NCBI GenBank assembly: GCA_035529405.1
Contig: DATKWV010000006.1
Coordinates: 1 to 27,079 of the forward strand
Length of the DNA stretch: 27,079 nucleotides
DNA from: DATKWV01 sp035529405
Lineage (GTDB): Bacteria > Planctomycetota > Phycisphaerae > Sedimentisphaerales > Anaerobacaceae
Direction of reading: 5' to 3'
The notes below the pieces were generated by a model. It had not been told where the DNA came from. It ran no database searches and worked only from the letters and a program-made list of their open reading frames with translations. Shown here piece after piece: positions 1-7,182 of the stretch (positions within the stretch are counted from its first letter, which is position 1; each line of letters begins with the position of its first letter). The position numbers and the translations under genes were made by a program.

Positions 1-101
1 ACTAAAACAATGGACTATATTGACCTTTCAGCATACAATTCCATGCAGCCCGTGTGCAGGGGCATTTTACAATATCGGCGGTAAAAAAAGTTCACAGAGC
101 A

Positions 102-950
102 ATGAAAGTTACAGTTGCGCAAAATTGCGGATTCTGCCACGGTGTCAGAAACGCTATAACCATAGCGGAAAAGACACTTGCGCAGGAAAAAAACGTTTAC
201 AGCCTTGGTCCTGTAATCCACAACGAGGATGAGGTCGGCCGACTGGCAAAGATAGGGCTAAAAACCGTCGACAGCATCGATGAAATCTCTTCCGGTACGG
301 TTCTGATTCGTTCTCACGGCGCGGCGCCCGGCGAAATAGAAAAAATAAAGGCAAAAGGTCTTACCATTGTCGATGCCACCTGTGTATTAGTCAAAAGGCT
401 GCATAAAATAGCTGCCCGGCTGGACAAAAGCGGGTACCAAGTGGTGGTAATCGGCAATAAAAATCATCCTGAGGTACAGGCTGTTGTGGGCTGTGCGCGC
501 GACGTGACCGTAATAGCCGACCGCAGCGACCTGCATAAAGTGCGTGAAAACGCCAGGCTGGGCGTTATCTGCCAGACAACCGAAAGTCCCGACCACTTCG
601 GGCGGGTGGTGGCTGATATAGAAAAAGCCGGCTTTAACGAGCTGAAGGTAATAAACACGCTGTGCAAAGAGGCGATAAAAAGACAGCAGGCCGCTGTGCG
701 GTTATGCAAATCGGTGGAAGTAATGTTCGTGCTGGGGGGGCTGGCAAGTGCAAATACGCGGATGCTGGCGGAACTTTGCAAAAAACATAATAGTCAAACC
801 TTTCACTTGCAAAACTGGAAGGAATTTGATAAAAGCATGGTTTCCGGCAAAAAGACAGCCGGCATAACCGCGGGCGCTTCGACGCCTGAGTGGGTAATTG
901 CCGAATTTGCAGCCAGACTGGCGGCTTTGGATACCAACGGCGGCAAATAA
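102..950 (+). CDS. ispH: 4-hydroxy-3-methylbut-2-enyl diphosphate reductase (IspH/LytB)
   Basis: IspH carries out the last step of the MEP isoprenoid pathway, reducing HMBPP to IPP and DMAPP with a [4Fe-4S] cluster in the cytosol. The reading frame is open from 54, but homologues begin with MKV just before the first cluster cysteine, so I start at 102 (282 aa). The three expected cluster cysteines are C12 (in CGFCHGV), C94 (in DATC) and C188 (in NTLC). Histidines H40, H72 and H122 and glutamate E124 (in NHPEV) match the substrate pocket. The C-terminal AGAS motif is at 257-260. By eye, the phosphate-binding Ser-Ser-Asn triad of E. coli reads Ser-Ala-Asn here (S216, A217, N218), one conservative loss. 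The length fits the shorter, non-enterobacterial form. No neighbouring gene belongs to the pathway, and a terminator follows. The start has only a weak purine-rich Shine-Dalgarno sequence. Confidence 0.95.
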   Translation: MKVTVAQNCGFCHGVRNAITIAEKTLAQEKNVYSLGPVIHNEDEVGRLAKIGLKTVDSIDEISSGTVLIRSHGAAPGEIEKIKAKGLTIVDATCVLVKRLHKIAARLDKSGYQVVVIGNKNHPEVQAVVGCARDVTVIADRSDLHKVRENARLGVICQTTESPDHFGRVVADIEKAGFNELKVINTLCKEAIKRQQAAVRLCKSVEVMFVLGGLASANTRMLAELCKKHNSQTFHLQNWKEFDKSMVSGKKTAGITAGASTPEWVIAEFAARLAALDTNGGK

Positions 951-966
951 CGACCATGGGATTTTT

Positions 967-995
967 GCATTGTCCGCGTGGGGCGATGCGTTTTT
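967..995 (+). terminator. Rho-independent terminator after ispH
   Basis: A 9-bp stem (967-975 pairing with 981-989, two G-T wobbles) closes a 5-nt loop GCGTG and is followed by G and five Ts, then an AT-rich run. It begins 17 nt after the ispH stop. This is the clearest intrinsic terminator in the window, and it separates ispH from rpsA. Confidence 0.75.
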
Positions 996-1001
996 AATAA
1001 A

Positions 1002-1029
1002 TTGACAACATAAACCACAGTTGTGCAAT
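1002..1029 (+). promoter_or_regulatory. Candidate rpsA promoter
   Basis: A perfect TTGACA (1002-1007) is followed after 16 nt by TGCAAT (1024-1029), a 4/6 match to the -10 consensus. It lies directly downstream of the ispH terminator and about 80 nt upstream of the chosen rpsA start. A perfect inverted repeat (1021-1038) covers the -10 element. The -10 is weak, so this is a candidate only. Confidence 0.45.
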
Positions 1030-1038
1030 GCTGCACAA
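1021..1038. repeat. Perfect 7-bp inverted repeat over the rpsA -10 region
   Basis: The arms TTGTGCA (1021-1027) and TGCACAA (1032-1038) are perfect reverse complements separated by ATGC. The symmetry and position suggest an operator, or a hairpin at the 5' end of the rpsA leader. The regulator is unknown. Confidence 0.5.
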
Positions 1039-1106
1039 GGCCGGGCGGGCGTAAATCAGCGGCGCCGTTCGGGCAGGAAAAGACTGCTGAAAGGAAATTT
1101 TATTTT

Positions 1107-3131
1107 ATGGTGGATAGAAACATTTTCGCAAAATTAGGCCTGTCTGCCGAGCAGCTGGACCGGCAGGTCAACGAGATGTTTACGGAAGAGGAAAATCAGT
1201 TCCTCGAAGAAGTCCTGAAAACAAGAATAGATTCCCGTCAGCCTGGGTCTATTATAAAGGGCACCATCGTATCGCAGATAGGCAATGACGTGATTGTTGA
1301 AATCGGTCTCAAAAGCGAAGGTGTTGTTGACGCGGCCGAATTCGAGAACGAGGAAATAGTTCCCGGCACGGAAATCGAAGTTCTTCTCGAAGAAAGCGAC
1401 ACACCCACCGAGCTTATACCGCTGAGCAAACAGAAAGCCGACCGGATCAGAAACTGGGAAATGCTTCTGCAAACCAAAAAGGAAGGCGACACCGTCACAG
1501 GTAAGGTTCTAAGGCGCATCAAGGGCGGTCTGCTTGTTGACATCGGAGTGCCGGTGTTTTTGCCGGCCTCGCAGGTTGACATCAGAAAACCCGGTGACAT
1601 AAGCAGATTCATCGGGAAGGAAATAAAAAGCGCGATATTAAAAATCGACGTCGAAAACCGAAACATCGTCATTTCCAGACGCAAGCTGATCGAAGAGCAG
1701 CGACGAAGCAGCAAGGAAAAAATCCTCGCAGAGATCGAGCCGGGACAGCTGCGAAAAGGCATTGTCAAGAACATCGCCGACTTCGGGGTGTTCGTGGACC
1801 TCGGGGGCCTGGACGGGCTTTTACATATCTCGGACCTGAGCTGGGGACGAATCTCGCATCCTTCGGAGGTGGTCAAGCTGGATGAAACAATCGAGTGTGT
1901 TGTTATCGCCGTTGACAAGCAAAATGAAAAAATCTCCCTCGGCCTGAAGCAAAAGACCTCAAGCCCCTGGGAGAATGTCGAGCACAATTACCCGATAAAC
2001 TCGAGGGTAAAGGGCACTGTTGTAAACATAATGAACTACGGGGTATTCGTGCGGCTTGAAGACGGAATCGAAGGCCTCATTCATATCAGCGAGATGAGCT
2101 GGACAAAAAGACTCAGCCACCCGACCGAAATGCTCAATCTTGGCGACAGCGTAGAGGCTATGGTACTGAGTGTAAACAAGGACAAACAGGAAATTTCGCT
2201 CGGATTGAAACAGACGGAGATAAACCCCTGGACAATAGCCTCGCAGAAATATCCGCCCGGGACCGTTGTCAGCGCCAAGGTCCGGAGTTTGACCAACTTC
2301 GGCGCTTTCGTGGAAATAGCCGAAGGCATCGGGGGTATGATTCATATCTCCGATTTGAGCTGGACAAGAAAGTTCGGGCATCCCAGCGAAACGCTCGAGA
2401 AGGGCGTGCAGGTAAAGTGCGTGGTTCTTGAGGTGGACCAGGAAAAACAACGTATATCGCTGGGCGTCAAAGAGCTCACCGAGGACCCGTGGATCCGCGC
2501 AATCCCGGAAAAATACATCCCAGGCCATATCATCAAGGGGAAAATAATCAAGCTGACCAACTTCGGCGCTTTCGTGGAACTGGAGCCGGAACTCGAAGGC
2601 CTGCTGCATATTTCCGAGCTTGCCGACCACAAAATCAAGAAACCGCAGGATATAGTGGACATCGGGGATGAGGTGGAAGTAAAAATCTTACGGGTGGACA
2701 CCGAATCGCGCAAAATAGGCCTGAGCCTGCGAAGGGCACGATGGGCCGCGGAGGAACAAAGCGCAGAGTCCGCATCCGAAGACCAGAAGCTGCCAGTGGC
2801 TGAATTTATGAAGGGCGAAGAAACCGTCGCGGACACTGCAGAAAACCTGCCCGATACGGCACCGGCTGTACAGGCGGAATCTACAGCCGATTCCGGTAAA
2901 AAAACCCGCAAGGTCGCGGACGCTGCCGAAAACCTGCCCGATACGGCACCGGCTGCACAGGCGGAATCTACGGCTGATTCCGGTAAAAAAACCCGCAAGA
3001 AGGCCGCCGCCAGCAAAAAGGACAAACAGCCCAAGGATACTGACAAGGCGCATGAACAGCAGCAAGCCGCTGAGGTATTACTGGACCCCAACGGGCAAAG
3101 CCCGCCTGATACCAGCGACAGCGGCCAGTAA
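1107..3131 (+). CDS. rpsA: 30S ribosomal protein S1, six S1 domains with a repeated C-terminal tail
   Basis: Ribosomal protein S1 binds mRNA on the 30S subunit and helps start translation. The frame is open from 1023, but ATG 1107 is preceded by GAAAGGAAA at suitable distance, giving 674 aa. Six consecutive S1/OB-fold domains cover roughly residues 28-545. Domains 1 and 2 are divergent, as in ribosome-anchoring domains. Domains 3-6 carry the canonical F-G-x-F-V and GL(L/I)HIS motifs. The tail (about 550-674) is rich in Ala, Glu and Lys and holds two 29-residue near-identical units ending in GKKTRK, then a Lys-rich stretch. The tail is probably disordered and is longer than in E. coli S1 (557 aa). 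The six-domain order makes a generic S1-domain protein unlikely. Confidence 0.95.
   Translation: MVDRNIFAKLGLSAEQLDRQVNEMFTEEENQFLEEVLKTRIDSRQPGSIIKGTIVSQIGNDVIVEIGLKSEGVVDAAEFENEEIVPGTEIEVLLEESDTPTELIPLSKQKADRIRNWEMLLQTKKEGDTVTGKVLRRIKGGLLVDIGVPVFLPASQVDIRKPGDISRFIGKEIKSAILKIDVENRNIVISRRKLIEEQRRSSKEKILAEIEPGQLRKGIVKNIADFGVFVDLGGLDGLLHISDLSWGRISHPSEVVKLDETIECVVIAVDKQNEKISLGLKQKTSSPWENVEHNYPINSRVKGTVVNIMNYGVFVRLEDGIEGLIHISEMSWTKRLSHPTEMLNLGDSVEAMVLSVNKDKQEISLGLKQTEINPWTIASQKYPPGTVVSAKVRSLTNFGAFVEIAEGIGGMIHISDLSWTRKFGHPSETLEKGVQVKCVVLEVDQEKQRISLGVKELTEDPWIRAIPEKYIPGHIIKGKIIKLTNFGAFVELEPELEGLLHISELADHKIKKPQDIVDIGDEVEVKILRVDTESRKIGLSLRRARWAAEEQSAESASEDQKLPVAEFMKGEETVADTAENLPDTAPAVQAESTADSGKKTRKVADAAENLPDTAPAAQAESTADSGKKTRKKAAASKKDKQPKDTDKAHEQQQAAEVLLDPNGQSPPDTSDSGQ
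2826..2999 (+). repeat. Tandem 87-bp duplication inside the rpsA tail
   Basis: Copies at 2826-2912 and 2913-2999 are directly adjacent and differ at 5 of 87 positions by my count. Each encodes 29 residues, starting VAD and ending KKTRK. Because 87 is a multiple of three, the frame is kept. The high nucleotide identity indicates a recent in-frame duplication in a low-constraint region. Confidence 0.9.
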
Positions 3132-3168
3132 GCGAGCGAGCCTTCGAACGGATAGCTTTCGGCATTGA

Positions 3169-3188
3169 GGCTTTTCCAAAGAAAAGCC
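3169..3188 (+). terminator. Candidate terminator hairpin after rpsA
   Basis: A perfect 8-bp stem GGCTTTTC/GAAAAGCC encloses the loop CAAA, 37 nt after the rpsA stop. No continuous T-tract follows immediately; scattered Ts begin about 6 nt later. The hairpin is certain as sequence, but its role as a terminator is only plausible. Confidence 0.45.
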
Positions 3189-3370
3189 CGATAGTTTGAC
3201 ATTTATTTATTCGTCCAAAGCACCCCGTTAAACCCGCCTTTACATTCGACCGATAGCTTAAAAGTACACGACGATGCTGGTAACAACATTTGGTCTTATA
3301 ACAAAGGCATTCGGAACTAAATTTGCCCTTACGCCGGCGGTTTTAGCACCGGCCGGAGCACCAGACAGCT

Positions 3371-4183
3371 ATGGCATTCGACGTTACCATAAAGGAATAC
3401 CTTAAACAGATCAACGAGGCCTCTCTGCTGACCGCCGACCAGGAACGGTCCTTAGGCACGTTGATTCTCGAAGAAAACGACCCCCGTGCAAGAGACCAGT
3501 TAGTGCGCAGCAATCTGCGACTGGTCGTTAATATCGCAAAAAGATATGCCGACCGCGGGATGAGCCTCGGCGACCTGATTGAGGAAGGCAATCTGGGGCT
3601 GATAAAGGCCGTTGACTACTACGACCCGGACCGTGGAACGCGATTCAGTACCTACGCCGCGTGGTGGATAAAGCAGAGTATAAAGCGAGCGCTGCTTGCC
3701 AACACAAAGCCGCTGCACATCCCGACCTATATGGTTGCGCTGATAAATCAATGGCGCCATGCACAGGCTGAAATGGAAAACAGGCTCGGGAGAAGGCCCA
3801 CCTCACACGAAATGGCTGAAATAATGCAGATTACCCCTCGAAAAGCCAAGTTCATTTACCACATCGTCTGTATCCTGGGCAGCGTTCAGGATACCGATGA
3901 TGACTGCGATGAAAATCACAGCCTCGCGGCGACACTCCAGGACCCCAACACCGGCGGCCCGGAAGATGAGCTGGTTGCGGACGAGGAAAAGGCGAAGGCA
4001 TTAAGGCTGCTGAATCAGATTGACCCCCGGCAGGCGGACATTATAAGGATGCACTACGGCTTAGACGGCAGAAAACCCTTGACATTGAAAGAAATCGCGG
4101 AAAAATTGAACCTGACAAGGGAACGAATTCGGCAGCTTCAGCGACAGGCACTGACGACGCTGTATGAGTTTATGAATGAATAA
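3371..4183 (+). CDS. RpoD-family (sigma-70 group 2/3-like) RNA polymerase sigma factor
   Basis: This 270-aa sigma factor directs RNA polymerase to promoters. It has region 1.2 (about residues 6-30), region 2 (about 43-110) with the FSTYAAWWIKQSI stretch, region 3 (about 115-200) and region 4 (about 210-268) with the helix-turn-helix TRERIRQLQ. There is no region 1.1, so it is much shorter than a housekeeping RpoD and fits an alternative RpoD-like factor. By eye against E. coli sigma-70, the -10 aromatic residues and Q437 are kept, while T440 reads Lys. The -35 contacts R584, E585, R588 and Q589 are kept. K593 and R596, which touch alpha-CTD, read Gln and Thr. The chain stops soon after the HTH. 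Its TAA overlaps the apt start (TAATG), indicating translational coupling. I found no convincing promoter in the 239 bp upstream. Confidence 0.9.
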   Translation: MAFDVTIKEYLKQINEASLLTADQERSLGTLILEENDPRARDQLVRSNLRLVVNIAKRYADRGMSLGDLIEEGNLGLIKAVDYYDPDRGTRFSTYAAWWIKQSIKRALLANTKPLHIPTYMVALINQWRHAQAEMENRLGRRPTSHEMAEIMQITPRKAKFIYHIVCILGSVQDTDDDCDENHSLAATLQDPNTGGPEDELVADEEKAKALRLLNQIDPRQADIIRMHYGLDGRKPLTLKEIAEKLNLTRERIRQLQRQALTTLYEFMNE

Positions 4184-4713
4184 TGGCCGATAGTAAAAGC
4201 ATTCAGCTGGAAAAATACATTCGCTCCATACCCGACTGGCCGAAACAAGGGATTTTATTCAGGGACATAACCCCCCTTCTGGCCGATGCGGAGGCGTTCG
4301 CAGCTGCTGTTGATGCGCTGTGCGCCGATTTTACAAACCAAAACGTCGATTACGTTGCCGCTGTCGAAGCAAGGGGTTTCATATTCGGGGGGGCGGTTGC
4401 TGAAAAGCTTGGCGTGGGGTTTGTACCCATAAGAAAAAAGGGCAAGCTGCCCTTCAAAACCGAAAGCATCACTTACGACCTCGAATACGGCAGCGACACT
4501 TTGCAGGTACACTGTGACGCTGTAGCGGCAGGTTCGAGGGTACTGATGATTGATGATTTGCTCGCTACCGGCGGCACTATGGCCGCGGCGTGCGCACTTA
4601 CCGAGAAAATCGGCGGTTCAATTGCAGCAATATCATTTCTGATTGAGCTGACGGAACTGGGCGGCCGAGAAAAATTGACAAACTACAAGGTTCTCACCTG
4701 CCTGTCTTATTGA
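4183..4713 (+). CDS. apt: Adenine phosphoribosyltransferase
   Basis: Apt converts adenine and PRPP to AMP in purine salvage, in the cytosol. The 176-aa length is standard. The N-terminal region (residues 10-33, with DWPKQGILFRDITPLL) is characteristic of Apt. The PRPP-binding loop with IDDLLATGG lies at about 122-131. The ATG begins on the last base of the sigma-factor stop codon, so translation is probably coupled to that gene. There is no independent Shine-Dalgarno sequence. At its 3' end it overlaps the convergent prmC gene by 7 bp, leaving no room for a separate terminator between them. Xanthine phosphoribosyltransferase is an alternative but lacks this N-terminal signature. Confidence 0.93.
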   Translation: MADSKSIQLEKYIRSIPDWPKQGILFRDITPLLADAEAFAAAVDALCADFTNQNVDYVAAVEARGFIFGGAVAEKLGVGFVPIRKKGKLPFKTESITYDLEYGSDTLQVHCDAVAAGSRVLMIDDLLATGGTMAAACALTEKIGGSIAAISFLIELTELGGREKLTNYKVLTCLSY

Positions 4714-5585
4714 TTGGCTTTTACCGCTATGGCGATTCGGTCGTGACCGCTGAAGTCCTTAGCTATTCCGACATACTGAAAAACCGCGGTTTTTTCAAGC
4801 AATTGCCGCACCGCCTGCCCCTGTTTATAACCGATTTCCAGCATCAGCGCCGCGTCAGGTTTTAAGAACATATTTGCGCTTTCGATAATCCTGCTGTGTA
4901 CGTCCAGGCCGTCGGCGCCGGCTAAAAGGGCCTCTTTCGGCTCATAATTCCTTACATTTTCTTCGAGGTCCTCGTACTCGGCAGTGCTTACATAAGGCGG
5001 ATTACTGACTATAAGGTCGTATTTGCTGTCTGTACCGCCCTGCTTCAACGGCTCGAAGAGGTCGCCCTGCAAAAGTGTTATTTGGTCTTTGAGATGGTAT
5101 TTTTCGATGTTTCTGCCGGCGACATCAATCGCCTCCGCGGAAATATCCGTTGCGATTAAACGCACATTCGGACAATTACAGGCAATGGCAACAGCTACAC
5201 AACCGCTGCCGGTGCACAAATCACAGACAAGCTGTTGGCCCGGACGGTCACGCAGAAACTCTATGGCCTTTTCCACGAGCAGCTCTGTTTCCGGCCGGGG
5301 TATAACACAGCCGTGCTCGACTATCATTTCCAGAAAGTAGAACTCCGTTTTGCCCAGCAGATATTCCACAGGCTCATTTTGGCCTGCCCGTTTTGCCAGG
5401 TCCTGCAGTTGTGCCCAGGCCCTGTCATCGAGTACGGTTTCCGGGCGAGTGTACAAATCGATTCGCCCAACACCCAGCGCCCCGCTTACCAGCAGTTCGG
5501 CGGTAAGACGCGGCGACTCAATACCTTTTCTCATAAGGTATTCGGTAATTTGATTAAGAACTTTTCCGACAGTCCTGTCCTGCAT
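4707..5585 (-). CDS. prmC: Peptide chain release factor N5-glutamine methyltransferase (PrmC/HemK)
   Basis: PrmC methylates the glutamine of the GGQ motif in class I release factors using S-adenosylmethionine. The 292-aa protein has the usual N-terminal helical domain (residues 1-75), then a Rossmann methyltransferase domain. The SAM-binding motif DLCTGSGCVAVA is at about 122-133, and the catalytic NPPY is at 195-198. The IPRPETE segment (95-101) is typical of the family. It is the last gene of the minus-strand operon, 88 bp after asnS. It is not next to prfA, its usual partner, in this window. The ATG lacks a strong Shine-Dalgarno sequence. The 3' end overlaps apt on the other strand by 7 bp. 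Confidence 0.93.
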   Translation of the reverse strand: MQDRTVGKVLNQITEYLMRKGIESPRLTAELLVSGALGVGRIDLYTRPETVLDDRAWAQLQDLAKRAGQNEPVEYLLGKTEFYFLEMIVEHGCVIPRPETELLVEKAIEFLRDRPGQQLVCDLCTGSGCVAVAIACNCPNVRLIATDISAEAIDVAGRNIEKYHLKDQITLLQGDLFEPLKQGGTDSKYDLIVSNPPYVSTAEYEDLEENVRNYEPKEALLAGADGLDVHSRIIESANMFLKPDAALMLEIGYKQGQAVRQLLEKTAVFQYVGIAKDFSGHDRIAIAVKANQ

Positions 5586-5673
5586 CGATTAACCATTCAC
5601 CACTGGCTATTGACTTCTGATGACCTTGCCCACCTCGGTCGCATAACCCGTACCGCGATTTGGGGCCACGAGT

Positions 5674-7182
5674 TTAAATATAGACTTTGTCCATCATTCG
5701 GGGAAACGCGATGCACTGGCGGATGTGCTTTTCGCCGGTGAGCCAGGCAACGGTTCTTTCCACACCCAGCCCGAACCCGCCGTGCGGCACCGACCCGTAT
5801 TTTCGCAAATCAAGATACCACTTGTAGCCGTCTATATTCAGCCCCTGCTGCTTAATTCGCTCGGCCAGAAGCTGGTAATCGTCTTCGCGCACGGAGCCGC
5901 CGATGATTTCGCCAAAACCGGCAGGTGCAAGCAAATCAAAATTCAAGACCACCTTGTCGTTGTCCCTGTCCACCTTCATATAGAACGCCTTGGCCTGGCC
6001 GGGATAGTGCGTAACGAACACCGGCTTGTCGTGCATCTGCGATATTATGGTCTCGTCCGAGCCGCCGAGGTCCTTGCCCCACCTGAATTCGGCAGCCAGC
6101 CGGGCATGTTTGGGATTGTTTTCGATTCTGGTTTCGGTCTCAGCCAAATCGGCCCGCAGCTCGATAAGCTCCGCGGCGATTTTGTCTTTTTGCCACTGCT
6201 TTAACCGCCCTGCTTCTTTGTTTTGCAGTTCTGTTATTCTTGTTTCTAATTGTTGTTTTTCCTTCTGCAGTTGTGCTAACTGCTCAGCCATAAAATTCCC
6301 GGCCTTGTCGCCTGTTAAAATCTCCACCGCCTGGCTGTAGGTGAATCTGTAAAAAGGCGGTTTGAGCTTTTTCAACGATGCAATGTCGGCACCGAGGACC
6401 TCAAGCTGTTCGATGTTGTTTTTCAGAACCTGCTGGGCTATGAAACAAACGAAATTTTCCGCCAGTTCCAGCAGGGCGTCTAAATCAATAAACGCCACCT
6501 CCGGCTCAACCATCCAGAATTCGGTCAGGTGTCTCCGTGTTTTGCTTTTTTCAGCCCTGAACGTGGGGCCAAAGCAGTACACCTTCCCGAAACTCATAGC
6601 CGCTGCTTCGAGATAAAGCTGGCCTGTCTGGGTCAGGTGTATAGGCTCGCCGAAATAGTCCACCTCGAAAAGCGAGCCGACTTCTTCGCCTGCTATGGTC
6701 GTAAGAATCGGCGTATCGATAAGGATAAAGCCGTTGTCGTTGAAGAACCGTCGAATGGCATCCACAACGGTATGGCGGACTTTGGCTATGCACCACTGCC
6801 GCTGGGAGCGCAGGTGCAGGTGACGATGTTTGAGCAGAAAGTCTATGCCGTGCGATTTCGGAGTGATGGGATAGTCGCTGGCCGGCGATATTACCTGGCC
6901 GCCTGTTACCGTCAGCTCGTATCCGCCGACGCTTCTTTTGTCAGCCCGGACGGTTCCAGTTACCGCAAGTGCCGATTCCTGGCCGAGGTGGCCGAGGTCG
7001 TTGAAAAGCGGTTCAGGCACTTTGCCTTTTTCAACGATGCACTGGCACAGTCCCGTGCCGTCCCGCACTACCAGAAACTGTATCTTTCCGCTGGAGCGTG
7101 AATTATACAGCCACCCCGCCAGCGTAACCTCCCTGCCGACGTTGTCTTTCAGCAGTGATATACTCGTAAAGCTATCCTTCAT
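5674..7182 (-). CDS. asnS: Asparaginyl-tRNA synthetase with a coiled-coil insertion
   Basis: AsnRS is a class IIb enzyme that charges tRNA-Asn. An OB-fold anticodon-binding domain (about residues 15-105) precedes the catalytic core, which has class II motif 2 around FGPTFRAEKS, the GEIIGGS segment, and motif 3 with GFGLGVERTVAWLTG near the C-terminus. It most resembles the compact Bacillus-type enzyme (about 430 aa) but is about 502 aa. The extra length is a Glu/Lys/Gln-rich predicted coiled coil of about 75 residues between the EIL and WGKDLGG segments. Two ATGs are possible: 7191 and 7182. AGG sits too close to the first, so I prefer 7182. Either start lies inside the end of the upstream gene, so translation is likely coupled. 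AspRS is excluded by the Asn-type motif 2 and insertion pattern. Confidence 0.94.
   Translation of the reverse strand: MKDSFTSISLLKDNVGREVTLAGWLYNSRSSGKIQFLVVRDGTGLCQCIVEKGKVPEPLFNDLGHLGQESALAVTGTVRADKRSVGGYELTVTGGQVISPASDYPITPKSHGIDFLLKHRHLHLRSQRQWCIAKVRHTVVDAIRRFFNDNGFILIDTPILTTIAGEEVGSLFEVDYFGEPIHLTQTGQLYLEAAAMSFGKVYCFGPTFRAEKSKTRRHLTEFWMVEPEVAFIDLDALLELAENFVCFIAQQVLKNNIEQLEVLGADIASLKKLKPPFYRFTYSQAVEILTGDKAGNFMAEQLAQLQKEKQQLETRITELQNKEAGRLKQWQKDKIAAELIELRADLAETETRIENNPKHARLAAEFRWGKDLGGSDETIISQMHDKPVFVTHYPGQAKAFYMKVDRDNDKVVLNFDLLAPAGFGEIIGGSVREDDYQLLAERIKQQGLNIDGYKWYLDLRKYGSVPHGGFGLGVERTVAWLTGEKHIRQCIAFPRMMDKVYI
6091..6315 (-). other. Coiled-coil insertion within AsnRS
   Basis: This covers about 75 residues (293-367 counted from the upstream ATG at 7191), dense in Glu, Gln, Lys, Leu and Ala with heptad-like leucine spacing and no catalytic motif. 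Compact bacterial AsnRS has only a short linker here. The borders are judged by eye. Confidence 0.7.

Noticed and set aside
3196..3201. TTGACA after the rpsA hairpin as a sigma-gene promoter
   Set aside because: No acceptable -10 element lies 15-19 nt downstream.
1238..3202. Long minus-strand ORFs opposite rpsA (1238-1987, 1959-2630, 2342-3202)
   Set aside because: They mirror the S1 coding frame, show Ser/Arg-rich compositional translation without any family motif, and lack ribosome binding sites.
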